A stretch of 47,080 nt of DNA from Candidatus Sulfotelmatobacter sp. (GTDB taxonomy: Bacteria > Acidobacteriota > Terriglobia > Terriglobales > Acidobacteriaceae): contig JAOAPI010000003.1 of the NCBI GenBank assembly GCA_025462865.1, positions 1 to 47,080 on the forward strand, given 5' to 3'. Positions 17,731-26,000 of the stretch are shown here, one piece after another (the stretch's first letter is position 1; every line of letters starts with the position of its first letter). Below the pieces are notes generated by a model that did not search any database, had not been told where the DNA came from, and saw nothing but the letters and a program-made list of their open reading frames with translations. The translations under genes were made by a program, and so were the position numbers.

Positions 17731-18447
17731 CTACAGCCGGCGATAAATCATCTCCGGAATCGGAAAGGTTCTTTCACTCAGCACGGTTCCCAGGATTCGG
17801 GAGTCCGTACCTTCCAGCGTCTCCTTGATTTTGCGTGCACTTGCGCGGCGCGTGCTATGAGCCTCAAGGACGAGAATGATTCCGTCGGTCAGCTGTGCCA
17901 GCAGCGCACTGTCACTCGATATTCCCGCCGCCGGTCCGTGTATCACCACATATTCAAAATGCTTTCGCAATTCGGCAAGACTCGATATCCAGTACTGGCT
18001 CGTCGCCGATTCCTGGAACAGTTCGCGGAGTCCCGCCTCTGGCACTCGCCAAAGGTTGATTGCCATTTGAGTTGACCGGGACTTGATGGCAGCGCTTTCC
18101 AGGGAACGAGGATAGCCCCGCCCCAGATCCACGCCGATGCCTGGCGAACTCCGGCTAACAATAGCGATATCAGCAGATGTTTCCAGCGCCAGAGCCTGCC
18201 CCACTCGGTCGCAGATGACACTCACATCGGTATCGGGCTCTGCCGCGCTGAATACGACTTGTTTTACGGGCAGTTCTTTATTAGTAAAGAACACACGCCT
18301 GACCAAGCCACGAATCTGTTCGCGTGCAAAGTTTTCCGGGCTAAAGCCGTGCATCGGGCAATCGGCCAGGGCTTGTGGCAGCGCTGTCGTCTCCGTCTCT
18401 GTCCCTATTAGTCCGGATGTCGGAAGTACGTTCGCGTTCATGCTCAT
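17731..18447 (-). CDS. BY-kinase/CpsD-like protein lacking the Walker A motif
   Basis: 238 residues in the place where capsule loci encode the cytoplasmic tyrosine autokinase partner of Wzz. The overall layout matches that family (ENFAREQIRGLVRRVFF, then VKQVVFSAAE, then HFEYVVIHGPAAGISSDSALLAQLTDGIILVLEA). But the P-loop is replaced by AAEPDTDVSVICD (68-80), with no GxGKS/T, and the Walker B end is IHGPA instead of IDTPP. It has no C-terminal tyrosine cluster; the tail is MIYRRL. It probably cannot bind ATP and may act as a structural partner of the Wzz protein. A strong ribosome-binding site (GAAGGAG) supports ATG 18447, 10 nt after the preceding stop. Confidence 0.75.
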   Translation of the reverse strand: MSMNANVLPTSGLIGTETETTALPQALADCPMHGFSPENFAREQIRGLVRRVFFTNKELPVKQVVFSAAEPDTDVSVICDRVGQALALETSADIAIVSRSSPGIGVDLGRGYPRSLESAAIKSRSTQMAINLWRVPEAGLRELFQESATSQYWISSLAELRKHFEYVVIHGPAAGISSDSALLAQLTDGIILVLEAHSTRRASARKIKETLEGTDSRILGTVLSERTFPIPEMIYRRL

Positions 18448-18457
18448 CTCATCTCCT

Positions 18458-19957
18458 TCAGGCTGACAATCGCCGATTAATTTCTTGCGGTAGCGAGGCC
18501 AGCACAGGAATTTCCAAACATGCCATCACCTCTTCCGGCGTGCGCAACGCAGGGTCGATATAATCTGCCGCAAATGCAACACCGGTACCCAATGTGAGAC
18601 CTACGAAGAAGCCCACAAGTATCACGGGCCCGGCAGGCCACACCGGAAGCGCCGGCACTACCGGTTGCTCGGCGATTGCCACATTCACGATGCCGCCCTC
18701 GTCTAGCGCATCGCCCATCCGCGCTATCTCGCGCTTCTTCACGTATAGAAGATAGTTTTCTTCAGCTGCCTTCTCACTGCTAGTCAGATCATCCTGCTTA
18801 ATAGCCTCCTCACCCAGTTGCCGAGCGAGGACGCGATATTTCGCCAGATGCGCAGTCATGGTTGCCTCACGTGCTTCTAGTCCCGTTATCTGAACCCGCG
18901 CTCTCTGTAGTTCCGCATTAGCCCATGCATAATTCACATCGCGATCCGTAGTTTCGTCGCGAACCGGCGTCAGATTCTCCGCCGCTATCGCGCCTTTGGC
19001 CTGGACGATTTGCTGCTCTATCTCTTGGACGAGCCGGTGACTCGGTTCAAACTTTGTGAGTAGCTGAGTCTTCTTCAACTCAAGATCCAGTAGGCTGGCC
19101 TTTAACGTCCGCAAGAGTTCCGGATTGTCCGCTGTCCGGATCTGCGTTACCGCTCGTTCCGGCAACTTTGATAACTGAGCGTCAAGTTCTTCGACTCGGC
19201 GTCTTGTTTCAGACATCTCTACCTGAGTCTGCCGGTAATTTGCCTCTGTTTCGTCGAGGCGTTGCAATACCAGATCACGTTGGTGCGCAGCCATCACCAC
19301 GCCATGTTGGTTCGTAAAGTCGATGAGCTTTTCTTCAGCCTGCTCCATCTGCCGCCGAGATTCTTCGGTCTGCACATCAAAGAAATGAAGCTGTCCCATT
19401 GGCCGGTGCACCTGGATATGTTTTTCCAGGTAGATACCAGTTAACGATTGCAGGACGTGGGCTGCCGCTTGCGGGTCAGGCGAGTCATAACTCACTGCAA
19501 TCAAATTCGTCTTCTTGATCGGCTCAACTTTTAACCGCCCGGCCAGTTTCTTGGCCGCCCGCTCCAAGCGCGCTGCTTCCGGTTCATGCGGACGCAGCCA
19601 TCGCAACCAGTCATGTGCCGCCAAGTTATTGGCTTGGGCCACGCGGCGCAAGACGTCGTCGTCCTTCAGTAGTTCCACCTCTGAATTCAGTTCTTCTTCA
19701 CTTACTTCCACCCGTGAAAAATCAGGCGGAGCATTCTGCTGCGCGGCTACAGGAGGATCCGCCCGTCCCCGCCGCACCAATACGCGAGCGTGGGCGCGGT
19801 AGCTGGCGCCTGCAAACGCGTAAACAATAGCCGACACGAAAACCAGCACCGAGACGCCAACAAAGAGTGTCCCCTGCCGGAACAACACACCCGCCAGTTC
19901 CCGAAGAGTCGGGGATACGGAGTCTTCCGCTTTGCGCGCTGCATCTCGTTCTTCCAT
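18458..19957 (-). CDS. Wzz/GumC-like polysaccharide co-polymerase
   Basis: 499 residues with an N-terminal transmembrane helix (about 30-52), a large periplasmic region, and a second helix near 435-458 (ILVGFFVGLTLGTGVAFAADY). The middle is strongly alpha-helical and coiled-coil-like (EESRRQMEQAEEKLIDF, LDETEANYRQTQVEMSE, RVEELDAQL), typical of the GumC/BceE chain-length regulators. Its cytoplasmic tail (DPALRTPEEV..LEIPVLASLPQEI) is the usual docking region for a BY-kinase. It follows the exporter by 18 nt. It would set chain length and connect the polymerase to the outer-membrane exporter. Confidence 0.9.
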   Translation of the reverse strand: MEERDAARKAEDSVSPTLRELAGVLFRQGTLFVGVSVLVFVSAIVYAFAGASYRAHARVLVRRGRADPPVAAQQNAPPDFSRVEVSEEELNSEVELLKDDDVLRRVAQANNLAAHDWLRWLRPHEPEAARLERAAKKLAGRLKVEPIKKTNLIAVSYDSPDPQAAAHVLQSLTGIYLEKHIQVHRPMGQLHFFDVQTEESRRQMEQAEEKLIDFTNQHGVVMAAHQRDLVLQRLDETEANYRQTQVEMSETRRRVEELDAQLSKLPERAVTQIRTADNPELLRTLKASLLDLELKKTQLLTKFEPSHRLVQEIEQQIVQAKGAIAAENLTPVRDETTDRDVNYAWANAELQRARVQITGLEAREATMTAHLAKYRVLARQLGEEAIKQDDLTSSEKAAEENYLLYVKKREIARMGDALDEGGIVNVAIAEQPVVPALPVWPAGPVILVGFFVGLTLGTGVAFAADYIDPALRTPEEVMACLEIPVLASLPQEINRRLSA

Positions 19958-19975
19958 GTGAATTTTCTGTGGCCG

Positions 19976-20779
19976 TCAGAACTGTGTGGAGCTTACGTAC
20001 ATGCTGAGGGAAGGCTTGCTGAGAAAACGCTCGACTTTCGAAACAGAATTCTGCGGAACGAAAACCATGTCGCCCGGCCGCAGCAGGGAAACCTCGCCCA
20101 GGCTTTTCTCTTTCAGCATCCGCTTCACGTTAAAAACCCGGGCCTCTACTAGATCGTCATTGACCCGCCGAAATAGAAGAACCTGGGAATGCTTTGCCTC
20201 ATGAGTAAAGCCGCCCGCGATTTCTACCGCCTCAATGACGGTAGTGTCGGCCCGCAACTCGTACTTGCCTGGCTTCCCGACCTCGCCCCCTGCCACAAAA
20301 TATGGATGCTCAAATTCCTTCAGCGCAACCGCAACCTGCGGATCGTGCAGATACCCCCTGTACGCTCCGCGCACGGTCTCTCGGAGCTCCTCCACTGTTA
20401 GTCCTTGGGCGAATACCGTCCCGGCATCCTTCAGTGCAAGGTAACCATCGGGTTGTATGGTGAGGGTCTGATCGAACTCCGGCGACAGCGTGAAGCTCAA
20501 CGTGACTACATCGCTTCGATTGAGCCGGTAAAGCGGACGGCGTTCCCCTCCGAGCTGAGGGTTTCCCATGCCGTCCGCTTTCCCGGGTTTTGCGACCGCC
20601 ATCCCTTTGCTTCCCAGCTCAGCCCCGGTTTGGCTGTACTGAGAAGACTGCAGGCTGGTTCCCAGGTGCTTCTCTCTTTGTTCTTCCTGGGAATATGCGG
20701 CCACGCAAAGTTGTATAACCAGCGCCATCCCCGCAAATGTTTTCCAATTAATGAAAGGTCTCATCGCGCGATGGCTCAT
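19976..20779 (-). CDS. Polysaccharide export protein (Wza/GumB-like)
   Basis: 267 residues with a signal peptide (INWKTFAGMALVIQLCVAAYS) and no lipobox Cys. A Poly_export domain follows (YRLNRSDVVTLSFTLSPEFDQTLTIQPDGYLALKDAG), then SLBB-like repeats (FVAGGEVGKPGKYEL and LLRPGDMVFVPQ). It forms or joins the outer-membrane export channel. First gene of the minus-strand exopolysaccharide locus. Starts at 20779 or at the ATG five codons later (20764) are both possible; a GGAG motif lies only 3 nt ahead of the first. Confidence 0.88.
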   Translation of the reverse strand: MSHRAMRPFINWKTFAGMALVIQLCVAAYSQEEQREKHLGTSLQSSQYSQTGAELGSKGMAVAKPGKADGMGNPQLGGERRPLYRLNRSDVVTLSFTLSPEFDQTLTIQPDGYLALKDAGTVFAQGLTVEELRETVRGAYRGYLHDPQVAVALKEFEHPYFVAGGEVGKPGKYELRADTTVIEAVEIAGGFTHEAKHSQVLLFRRVNDDLVEARVFNVKRMLKEKSLGEVSLLRPGDMVFVPQNSVSKVERFLSKPSLSMYVSSTQF

Positions 20780-21256
20780 TTCTCCGCATTTCGAGGGCAG
20801 CTCATTTCCGGCTGCTCTCTACTGCGCAAGGTATTCCCATGCGAATCGAGCGACAAGACATGGGAAGTGTGGTCTACCAACGTGGTCACGCCGCACCAAT
20901 GCGGGAATCAGACAACATCCCTCGTTGGCGGGCCTTTCATCCCCACCATTGACGCTGGTAGGGCCGCCAGACTGTTCTCTACCTGGCTACCTACCAAAGT
21001 AGACTTGCATGTTCACGCCGTCACACCGCACCCGACAGGAAAAATACAAAGAAGTTGGTATTACGCCACATTATTGGAATGTTCGATGCCATCTTGGGCT
21101 TGGTTTCCCCCGGCGCTCGCGAAAGCCACCTTTTCCACAGCATCATAACCATCTGTCCCGATTTGAGAGTCCCACTCGAATTATGTGACATGTTTCCTTG
21201 AGTCCTCCTCGTCGCACCCATAAAATCACCCTTGTTTCATTCGGAGCCCTGTTGCA
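20780..21256. other. Divergent intergenic region of the exopolysaccharide locus
   Basis: 477 bases between the exporter (minus) and the LuxR-type regulator (plus). Apart from the candidate promoter for the regulator I see no gene, hairpin terminator or clear operator. A long open frame crosses this stretch and the exporter on the plus strand but has no domain and looks like a chance frame. Confidence 0.5.
21198..21226 (+). promoter_or_regulatory. Candidate sigma-70 promoter for the LuxR-type gene
   Basis: TTGAGT (21198-21203), a 17-bp spacer, then TAAAAT (21221-21226). Transcription would begin about 24 nt ahead of the ATG at 21257. Confidence 0.45.
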
Positions 21257-21987
21257 ATGAGTCTGGCCTCAGCCGCGCCTTCGTCGCAGATCAGCGTCCT
21301 TGTCGCCGACTCCAATCGGATGCAAGCGCAGCTCCTCATTAGCGCGCTGCGGCGGCGCTCCGAGTTTCACATCTCCACTTGCCCGGTCGACGTACCATCG
21401 ATCGTTCATGCAGTCGCCCCACGCCCGCGGGCGTCGTCGTGCTTTCCCTCAATCATTCGGTCGAGGTGGCTACGCAAATGGCGACCATGCGCCGCGTTCA
21501 TCTGTCCTACCCCGCGATTGCGAAGGTACTCCTGGTCGAGTCTTACGATCGTGATCTGGTAGTGAATGCTTTTCGCTCAGGCGCGCGCGGCATTTTCTGT
21601 ATTTCGGATACGAATTTCCGCTTGCTCTGCCGGTGCATTCAACGGGTTTCTGAGGGACAAGTATGGGCCAACGCGGAACAGATGGCGTTCTTAGTCGACC
21701 TGGTTTCCGAAGTGCCCTCATTGCGAGTTCTTAACTCCCGTGGACGAGAAATGCTTACGCCTCGCGAGGAACAAGTCGTCGCGCTGGTAGCTGAGGGCCT
21801 TAGCAATCGCGACACGGCGCGGGAGCTCAACCTCAGTCAACACACAGTTAAGAAATACCTCTTCCGTATCTTCGACAAGCTGGGCATCTCATCTCGTGTC
21901 GAACTCGTTCTCTATGCTGTCAATCACGGCGCTCCACTTCAGGCAGAATGGCTTGCCGGCGTGAGCCGCCCCACGCCAGACTCCTGA
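21257..21987 (+). pseudogene. LuxR-type response regulator interrupted by an apparent frameshift
   Basis: The first part (from ATG 21257, with GGAG upstream) reads ISVLVADSNRMQAQLLISALRR, the start of a receiver domain, but this frame continues as nonsense after about 21425. From about 21430 the next frame reads GVVVLSLNHSV, then KVLLVESYDRDLVVNAFRSGARGIFC, then a full LuxR HTH (LTPREEQVVALVAEGLSNRDTARELNLSQHTVKKYLFRIFDKLGI). Adding one base in the run CCCACGCCCGCGGGCG would restore a protein of about 243 residues. So this is a real mutation or a sequence error. The phosphorylated Asp at the end of strand 3 is Ser (VVLSLN), suggesting a phosphorylation-independent receiver. Its position suggests control of the divergent exopolysaccharide genes. 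Confidence 0.8.
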
Positions 21988-22014
21988 GAGATTTGGGAGA
22001 ATTCGGCGCCAGGT

Positions 22015-22043
22015 TTGAAAACCTAACCCTGCGCCTGTATAAA
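22015..22043 (+). promoter_or_regulatory. Sigma-70-type promoter
   Basis: TTGAAA (22015-22020), exactly 17 bp, then TATAAA (22038-22043), each 5/6 to consensus. The start point would be only about 11 nt ahead of the ATG at 22061, giving a very short leader. Confidence 0.6.
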
Positions 22044-22060
22044 TCTGGGGACGGAACTCC

Positions 22061-22462
22061 ATGCCTGAAGAGCCTTCAACCTCCGGCTCCAATCGTCCGC
22101 CTCGCGGGGCGACCCTCATAGCAGCCGGCTTGCTGCTCGCGGCTCTTGCGTTGGTTGTGCTTTATACGGAACGCGGAGCATTCCTGAGTCCGGTGGCGTT
22201 GGTAGTGATCGCGGCCATTGGCGTAGCGGCATTGCTCTTGCAACTTCGGCTGCGTCCCGGTCTTTCCTCGTCTGTTCGAACTTCTTACCGCAGTCCGCTT
22301 TGGCTTAACGCTTTGGGAGCTGTTTTTGCCGTTGGGGCGTTGTTTGCGGACGTACTCCATCTCAGTCCAAACATCCTGCTGATTGCCGCGCTCATCGCTG
22401 TCGTATCTTTTGCCATCAGTGGCACCATCGTCCTGAACGCGCTGCGCAAGCCTCGCTCTTGA
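22061..22462 (+). CDS. Small four-helix membrane protein of unknown function
   Basis: 133 residues. A polar Pro/Ser-rich N-terminus is followed by four hydrophobic helices arranged as two hairpins: ATLIAAGLLLAALALVVLY, VALVVIAAIGVAALLLQL, WLNALGAVFAVGALFADVL and ILLIAALIAVVSFAISGTIV. I do not recognise a family. The promoter just upstream and a GGGGACGGA ribosome-binding region support it as a real gene. It converges with the PilZ-TonB gene, leaving 21 nt between them. Confidence 0.72.
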   Translation: MPEEPSTSGSNRPPRGATLIAAGLLLAALALVVLYTERGAFLSPVALVVIAAIGVAALLLQLRLRPGLSSSVRTSYRSPLWLNALGAVFAVGALFADVLHLSPNILLIAALIAVVSFAISGTIVLNALRKPRS

Positions 22463-22483
22463 AATCGCCTGCTTCTTCCTACA

Positions 22484-23377
22484 TCAGGGCTTGAACTCAA
22501 CTGCGACCGTCGTTTCGACAGCTACTGGCTTCCCATCAACTCGGTAAGGCTCAAAACGCCACCAGCGCAGAGCTTCCATGGCAGCCCTAGCTAGGACATC
22601 AGGACCATTCAGAGGATGTATCTCCACAACTGATCCATCTCTTCCGACGACTACATCGAGCGCGATTACTGCTTTCAATTTCGCCGGACGCGCCGCCGCC
22701 GGGTAATCAGGATCGACACGGTGAATCACCAGTTTTTGCATGACGTCGGCCGGAACGTGGGCTTGAGGCAGCTCCACCTCAACCTTCTTATCGTCTTTCG
22801 GAATAGTGGATTCCAGATCTTTCCATCCGCGATTCCAGCGCCAGCACAAAATCGCCAGCAAGATTCCGGCCGACACCAGTAAGACGATCCATGTCCGGCT
22901 TCGCCGCCGGCGGACTGGAGGCCGCCCTCCTCCCAATCCTCCTGTTTTGAAACTTCCGCCGCCTTCCGTGACGGCCTTCGGCGCTATACCCAGTTCCGGT
23001 TCCGTTCTCACCTCTCCCGCCCAATCGCGAATTGCCGCCTGTTGCTCTGCCGACAGCCCGACAAATTCCAGGCCTGAACGCAACTTGTCGTGATGCCGCA
23101 CCAGCGCTCGCGTGTGCAACCGATTCGATCCATGGGGTAGCAGGATCTCAACTCCAACGGCTTCGCCCGGCACCAATTCTCCAGCCAATACGGCCGCAAT
23201 CCCACCCTCGCCAAGATTTACCGAGCGCCCCGGCAGGCTCTCGGGAATGCCCGAACGCAGCACGGTCACATCCAGCGGCGCCTGCACCCGGTATCGCAGC
23301 CCCCGACGCCGCGACGGCTGATCCCGGCTCCAGGCCGGTGCCGCTACTGCCGTTTGTGCGTCTGCCCCAGCCACCAA
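22484..23377 (-). CDS. PilZ domain fused to a TonB C-terminal domain
   Basis: 297 residues. Residues about 22-115 form a PilZ-like domain: RRGLR fits the R-x3-R c-di-GMP motif, and VNLGEGGI stands where (D/N)-x-S-x-x-G is expected, with Gly in place of Ser. A Gly/Arg-rich linker leads to one transmembrane helix (TWIVLLVSAGILLAILCW, about 162-180). A TonB C-terminal domain follows (about 215-297: HRVDPDYPAAARPAKLKAVIALDVVVGRDGSV, then EALRWWRFEPYRVDGKPV). PilZ would be cytoplasmic and TonB periplasmic. This could let c-di-GMP influence energy transfer to outer-membrane receptors; binding is uncertain. Start TTG 23377 or GTG 23374, with no clear ribosome-binding site. Confidence 0.85.
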   Translation of the reverse strand: MVAGADAQTAVAAPAWSRDQPSRRRGLRYRVQAPLDVTVLRSGIPESLPGRSVNLGEGGIAAVLAGELVPGEAVGVEILLPHGSNRLHTRALVRHHDKLRSGLEFVGLSAEQQAAIRDWAGEVRTEPELGIAPKAVTEGGGSFKTGGLGGGRPPVRRRRSRTWIVLLVSAGILLAILCWRWNRGWKDLESTIPKDDKKVEVELPQAHVPADVMQKLVIHRVDPDYPAAARPAKLKAVIALDVVVGRDGSVVEIHPLNGPDVLARAAMEALRWWRFEPYRVDGKPVAVETTVAVEFKP

Positions 23378-23409
23378 TAATTTCCGTCCCGCGATCTCCG
23401 CGGCCTTTC

Positions 23410-24108
23410 TCAGCGTCCCCTGCGGATTGCTTCTTTCCGCAACTCTACGATCTCGCTGCCCTTCGCCAGCAGCACGATGTTTGCCATGCCAATAAATAAA
23501 CCATGCTCCACAACTCCAGGCATATCGCTGAGCTGGCAGGCCAGCCCCTCAGCATCCGGAATCTGTTCGAACCGGCAGTCGAGGATATGATTATTTTCGT
23601 CCGTCAAATATGGTTTCCCATCCGCAGCCCGCCGCAAGGAAACCTTCGCCCCCAAGCCCTCGATCTTCTTTATCAACAATGCTTGCGCAAATTTGACGAC
23701 TTCTACCGGCAGCGGAAATTTTCCCAGCACCGGAACTCTCTTACTCGCATCTGCCACAATCACCAATTGTCTTGTCGCTGAAGCAATAATTTTTTCCCTG
23801 AGCAGCGCACCGCCGCCACCTTTAATCAGTCGCAACTGCGGATCAACTTCATCAGCTCCATCCACAGTCACATCGATCTCCTGACATTCATCGAGCGTAG
23901 TGAGCGGAATTCCCAGACTCGCTGCCTGCTCACGCGACCGCACTGACGTTGGAATTCCTCGCACGCGCAGCCCATTCTTTACCGCCTCGCCCAACAATTG
24001 AATGAAGTAAGCCGCGGTCGATCCAGTGCCCAGTCCGACGATTTGCCCATCCTTTACAAAACGCAAGCTTGCCCGCGCCGCTGCCTCTTTTTCCTGATCG
24101 TTCGCCAT
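23410..24108 (-). CDS. rpiA: Ribose-5-phosphate isomerase A
   Basis: Interconverts ribose-5-phosphate and ribulose-5-phosphate in the pentose phosphate pathway. 232 residues with VGLGTGSTAAYFI, TVDGADEVDPQL (catalytic Asp region), IKGGGGALLREKI (catalytic Lys/Glu), and DASKRVPVLGKFPLPVEV, all diagnostic. It sits 34 nt after the DUF202 gene and 32 nt before the PilZ-TonB gene on the same strand, probably in one transcript though functionally unrelated. Confidence 0.95.
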   Translation of the reverse strand: MANDQEKEAAARASLRFVKDGQIVGLGTGSTAAYFIQLLGEAVKNGLRVRGIPTSVRSREQAASLGIPLTTLDECQEIDVTVDGADEVDPQLRLIKGGGGALLREKIIASATRQLVIVADASKRVPVLGKFPLPVEVVKFAQALLIKKIEGLGAKVSLRRAADGKPYLTDENNHILDCRFEQIPDAEGLACQLSDMPGVVEHGLFIGMANIVLLAKGSEIVELRKEAIRRGR

Positions 24109-24142
24109 AAGGTTTGAAAGGTTACCGCCTACAGCCGCGCCG

Positions 24143-24547
24143 CTATGCCAAACTCTTCTCCACGTAGATCAAATATCCCGCCAGCGCCAGCCCAAACAAC
24201 ACCGTCAAAATCGTCACCAGATCCAGGATGAATCCTGCTGGCTCAAACTTTCCTTCTTCAAGTTGCGCGCGCGTCTTTCGATAACGCACCAGCCCAGCTA
24301 CCACCAGAGCGACTCCTCCGAAAATGGAAATCGTCCCCATCCAAACGGAAAGCCCCGTGGTCCGGGGAGTCTGTCCTTGGAACCTTGCCAGCTGCCGCAG
24401 CGCGATGGCAAAGCGCCCAATCGCAAACCCGAACACCACAATCGCCACGCTCGTCCGCACCCACGCCAGGAACGTTCGCTCGTTAGCCAGGTGATCACGG
24501 GCTCGATTGGAACTCTCCGCCACATTCGCTTCCGATGTCGGCAGCAT
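24143..24547 (-). CDS. DUF202 (YidH-type) membrane protein
   Basis: 134 residues with the DUF202 signature RDHLANERTFLAWVRTSVAIVVFGFAI and three hydrophobic helices in total. Function unknown; the family consists of small inner-membrane proteins. The ATG overlaps the TAA of the DUF302 gene (TAATG), so the two are translationally coupled. Confidence 0.88.
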   Translation of the reverse strand: MLPTSEANVAESSNRARDHLANERTFLAWVRTSVAIVVFGFAIGRFAIALRQLARFQGQTPRTTGLSVWMGTISIFGGVALVVAGLVRYRKTRAQLEEGKFEPAGFILDLVTILTVLFGLALAGYLIYVEKSLA

Positions 24548-24933
24548 TATTCCACAGCCTTCGCCAGCAGCGCGCCTGCTCCCGCAATATTCTTGATCAA
24601 ATCCCCCGGCACGCCATGCCGCTGCTGCAGATATTCCGGACTATTCCAGGAAACCCATACCTTCCCGTTGTCGTCTTGCGCGACCAGCGCCTTCAGCGGC
24701 AGATCAATCGCCAGCGACGGTGCCGCCACCATCAACGGCGTTCCGCCCTTAGGACTGCCGAACATGACCACCTTCGTCGGACGCATTTTCAACCCAACTT
24801 TCGCAGCTTCTCCGCTGTGGTCAATCACCGCAAAGACCTGCAGTCCCTTCTGGCCGAGAAAGGATTCAAGCCGTTGTACGGTTTCATCCACTGAATAACG
24901 GCTCGCCGCTTGTACCAGACCGTTTGTTTGCAT
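24547..24933 (-). CDS. DUF302 family protein
   Basis: 128 residues with the DUF302 fold: SVDETVQRLESFLGQKGLQVFAVIDHSGEAAKVGL, then TKVVMFGSPKGGTPLMVAAPSLAIDLPLKALV, and VWVSWNSPEYL. No signal peptide. Function unknown; the family is often tied to redox or metal stress, which is not shown here. Located 27 nt after the ureohydrolase gene. Confidence 0.9.
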   Translation of the reverse strand: MQTNGLVQAASRYSVDETVQRLESFLGQKGLQVFAVIDHSGEAAKVGLKMRPTKVVMFGSPKGGTPLMVAAPSLAIDLPLKALVAQDDNGKVWVSWNSPEYLQQRHGVPGDLIKNIAGAGALLAKAVE

Positions 24934-24960
24934 GACTTGTCTGCCTTCCCGATGCGTCCT

Positions 24961-25788
24961 TCACGGCTCCGCAATCATCTTCCCCAGAATTTCTTTCAGA
25001 ATCTTCGCCGCCACTGTCGCAGTCATGCCCGCAATATCCCGTGCCGGGTTGTACTCAACAATATCCGCGCCAACAATCGTCCCCTCAATCGCGTGCAGAT
25101 GTGCAATGGCCTCTCGCACCGTCATCCCTCCCGGCTCGTAATGCGAAATTCCTGGTGCAAACGCGGGATCAAGTACATCCAGGTCGAACGAAATATAGAC
25201 CGGGCCCCGAATCTTAAGTCGCTCGTACGCTGGAAGCTTGGACATCTGCACGATCTCCACGCCGAACTTCTCCGCCTGCTCGCGCTGATGCTGGTTCAGC
25301 GTGCGTATTCCGACCTGCACCAGTCGCTTCGCCAGCCTCTTTTCCATGATGCGCGCGAACGGGCACGCGTGCGAGACCGGGCTCCCTTCGAACTCGTCAT
25401 ACAAATCCGGATGCGCGTCAAAATGAATGATGCTGAGATCCGCATAGTGGGAGGCAAAAGCTTTCACAATGGGATACGTCACCGAGTGGTCTCCGCCCAG
25501 CGATACTGGCCGCCTGCCCTTCCGCACCAAGTCACCCACCGTCCGCTCGATCTCCGCAAAATCCCGACCAACTTCTTCCCGCGAATTTCTCAACGGCAAA
25601 TCGCCTGCATCCTCAACCGCATCCTTCGCTCCCACATCGATCCCCAACTCAGACCACTGGTTGGAAGCGTCGCTCCGCAAAGCCTCGCGAATCTTTCCCG
25701 GCGCACCTGCCGGCCCACGGAGATAAGACGAGTTCACATCCAGCGGAACTCCAAGAAGAGTAGGCATTTGTTTTTGTTCGCGCTTCAA
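24961..25788 (-). CDS. Ureohydrolase (arginase/agmatinase family)
   Basis: Binuclear Mn enzyme hydrolysing a guanidino group to urea. 275 residues with all three metal motifs: SLGGDHS, IHFDAHPDLYDEF and SFDLDVLDPAFAPG. The segment HYEPGGMTVREA follows as in agmatinases and related enzymes. Arginine, agmatine and guanidinobutyrate are all possible substrates; sequence alone does not decide. I keep the TTG start at 25788 because GGAG lies 9 nt upstream of it, whereas the ATG at 25767 lacks a ribosome-binding site; the ATG would give 268 residues. First gene of the run DUF302, DUF202, rpiA, PilZ-TonB. Confidence 0.87.
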   Translation of the reverse strand: MKREQKQMPTLLGVPLDVNSSYLRGPAGAPGKIREALRSDASNQWSELGIDVGAKDAVEDAGDLPLRNSREEVGRDFAEIERTVGDLVRKGRRPVSLGGDHSVTYPIVKAFASHYADLSIIHFDAHPDLYDEFEGSPVSHACPFARIMEKRLAKRLVQVGIRTLNQHQREQAEKFGVEIVQMSKLPAYERLKIRGPVYISFDLDVLDPAFAPGISHYEPGGMTVREAIAHLHAIEGTIVGADIVEYNPARDIAGMTATVAAKILKEILGKMIAEP

Positions 25789-26000
25789 CAGAATATTCTC
25801 CGAAGTCTACAATGATGCCCCATTTAGGTTTTGCTACTCTTCCTCGCCCTGCTGGGTATTAAGCCCGCAGCCCCACCTGTGGATTTCTTTTCACGTGCAA
25901 TTAATCTCCGTGTCACCTGCCCGTAATAGTCACGCGACTACCTTGGGCTCTGTAGTTCTTCCAACGACTTAACCGTTCTGCATTTCTCAGGAGGGAATTC

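Noticed and set aside
20405..21148. Long plus-strand open frame (247 codons) over the exporter and the intergenic region
   Set aside because: Composition is irregular (Cys/His/Arg-rich), no domain, and most of it is antisense to the well-supported exporter gene.
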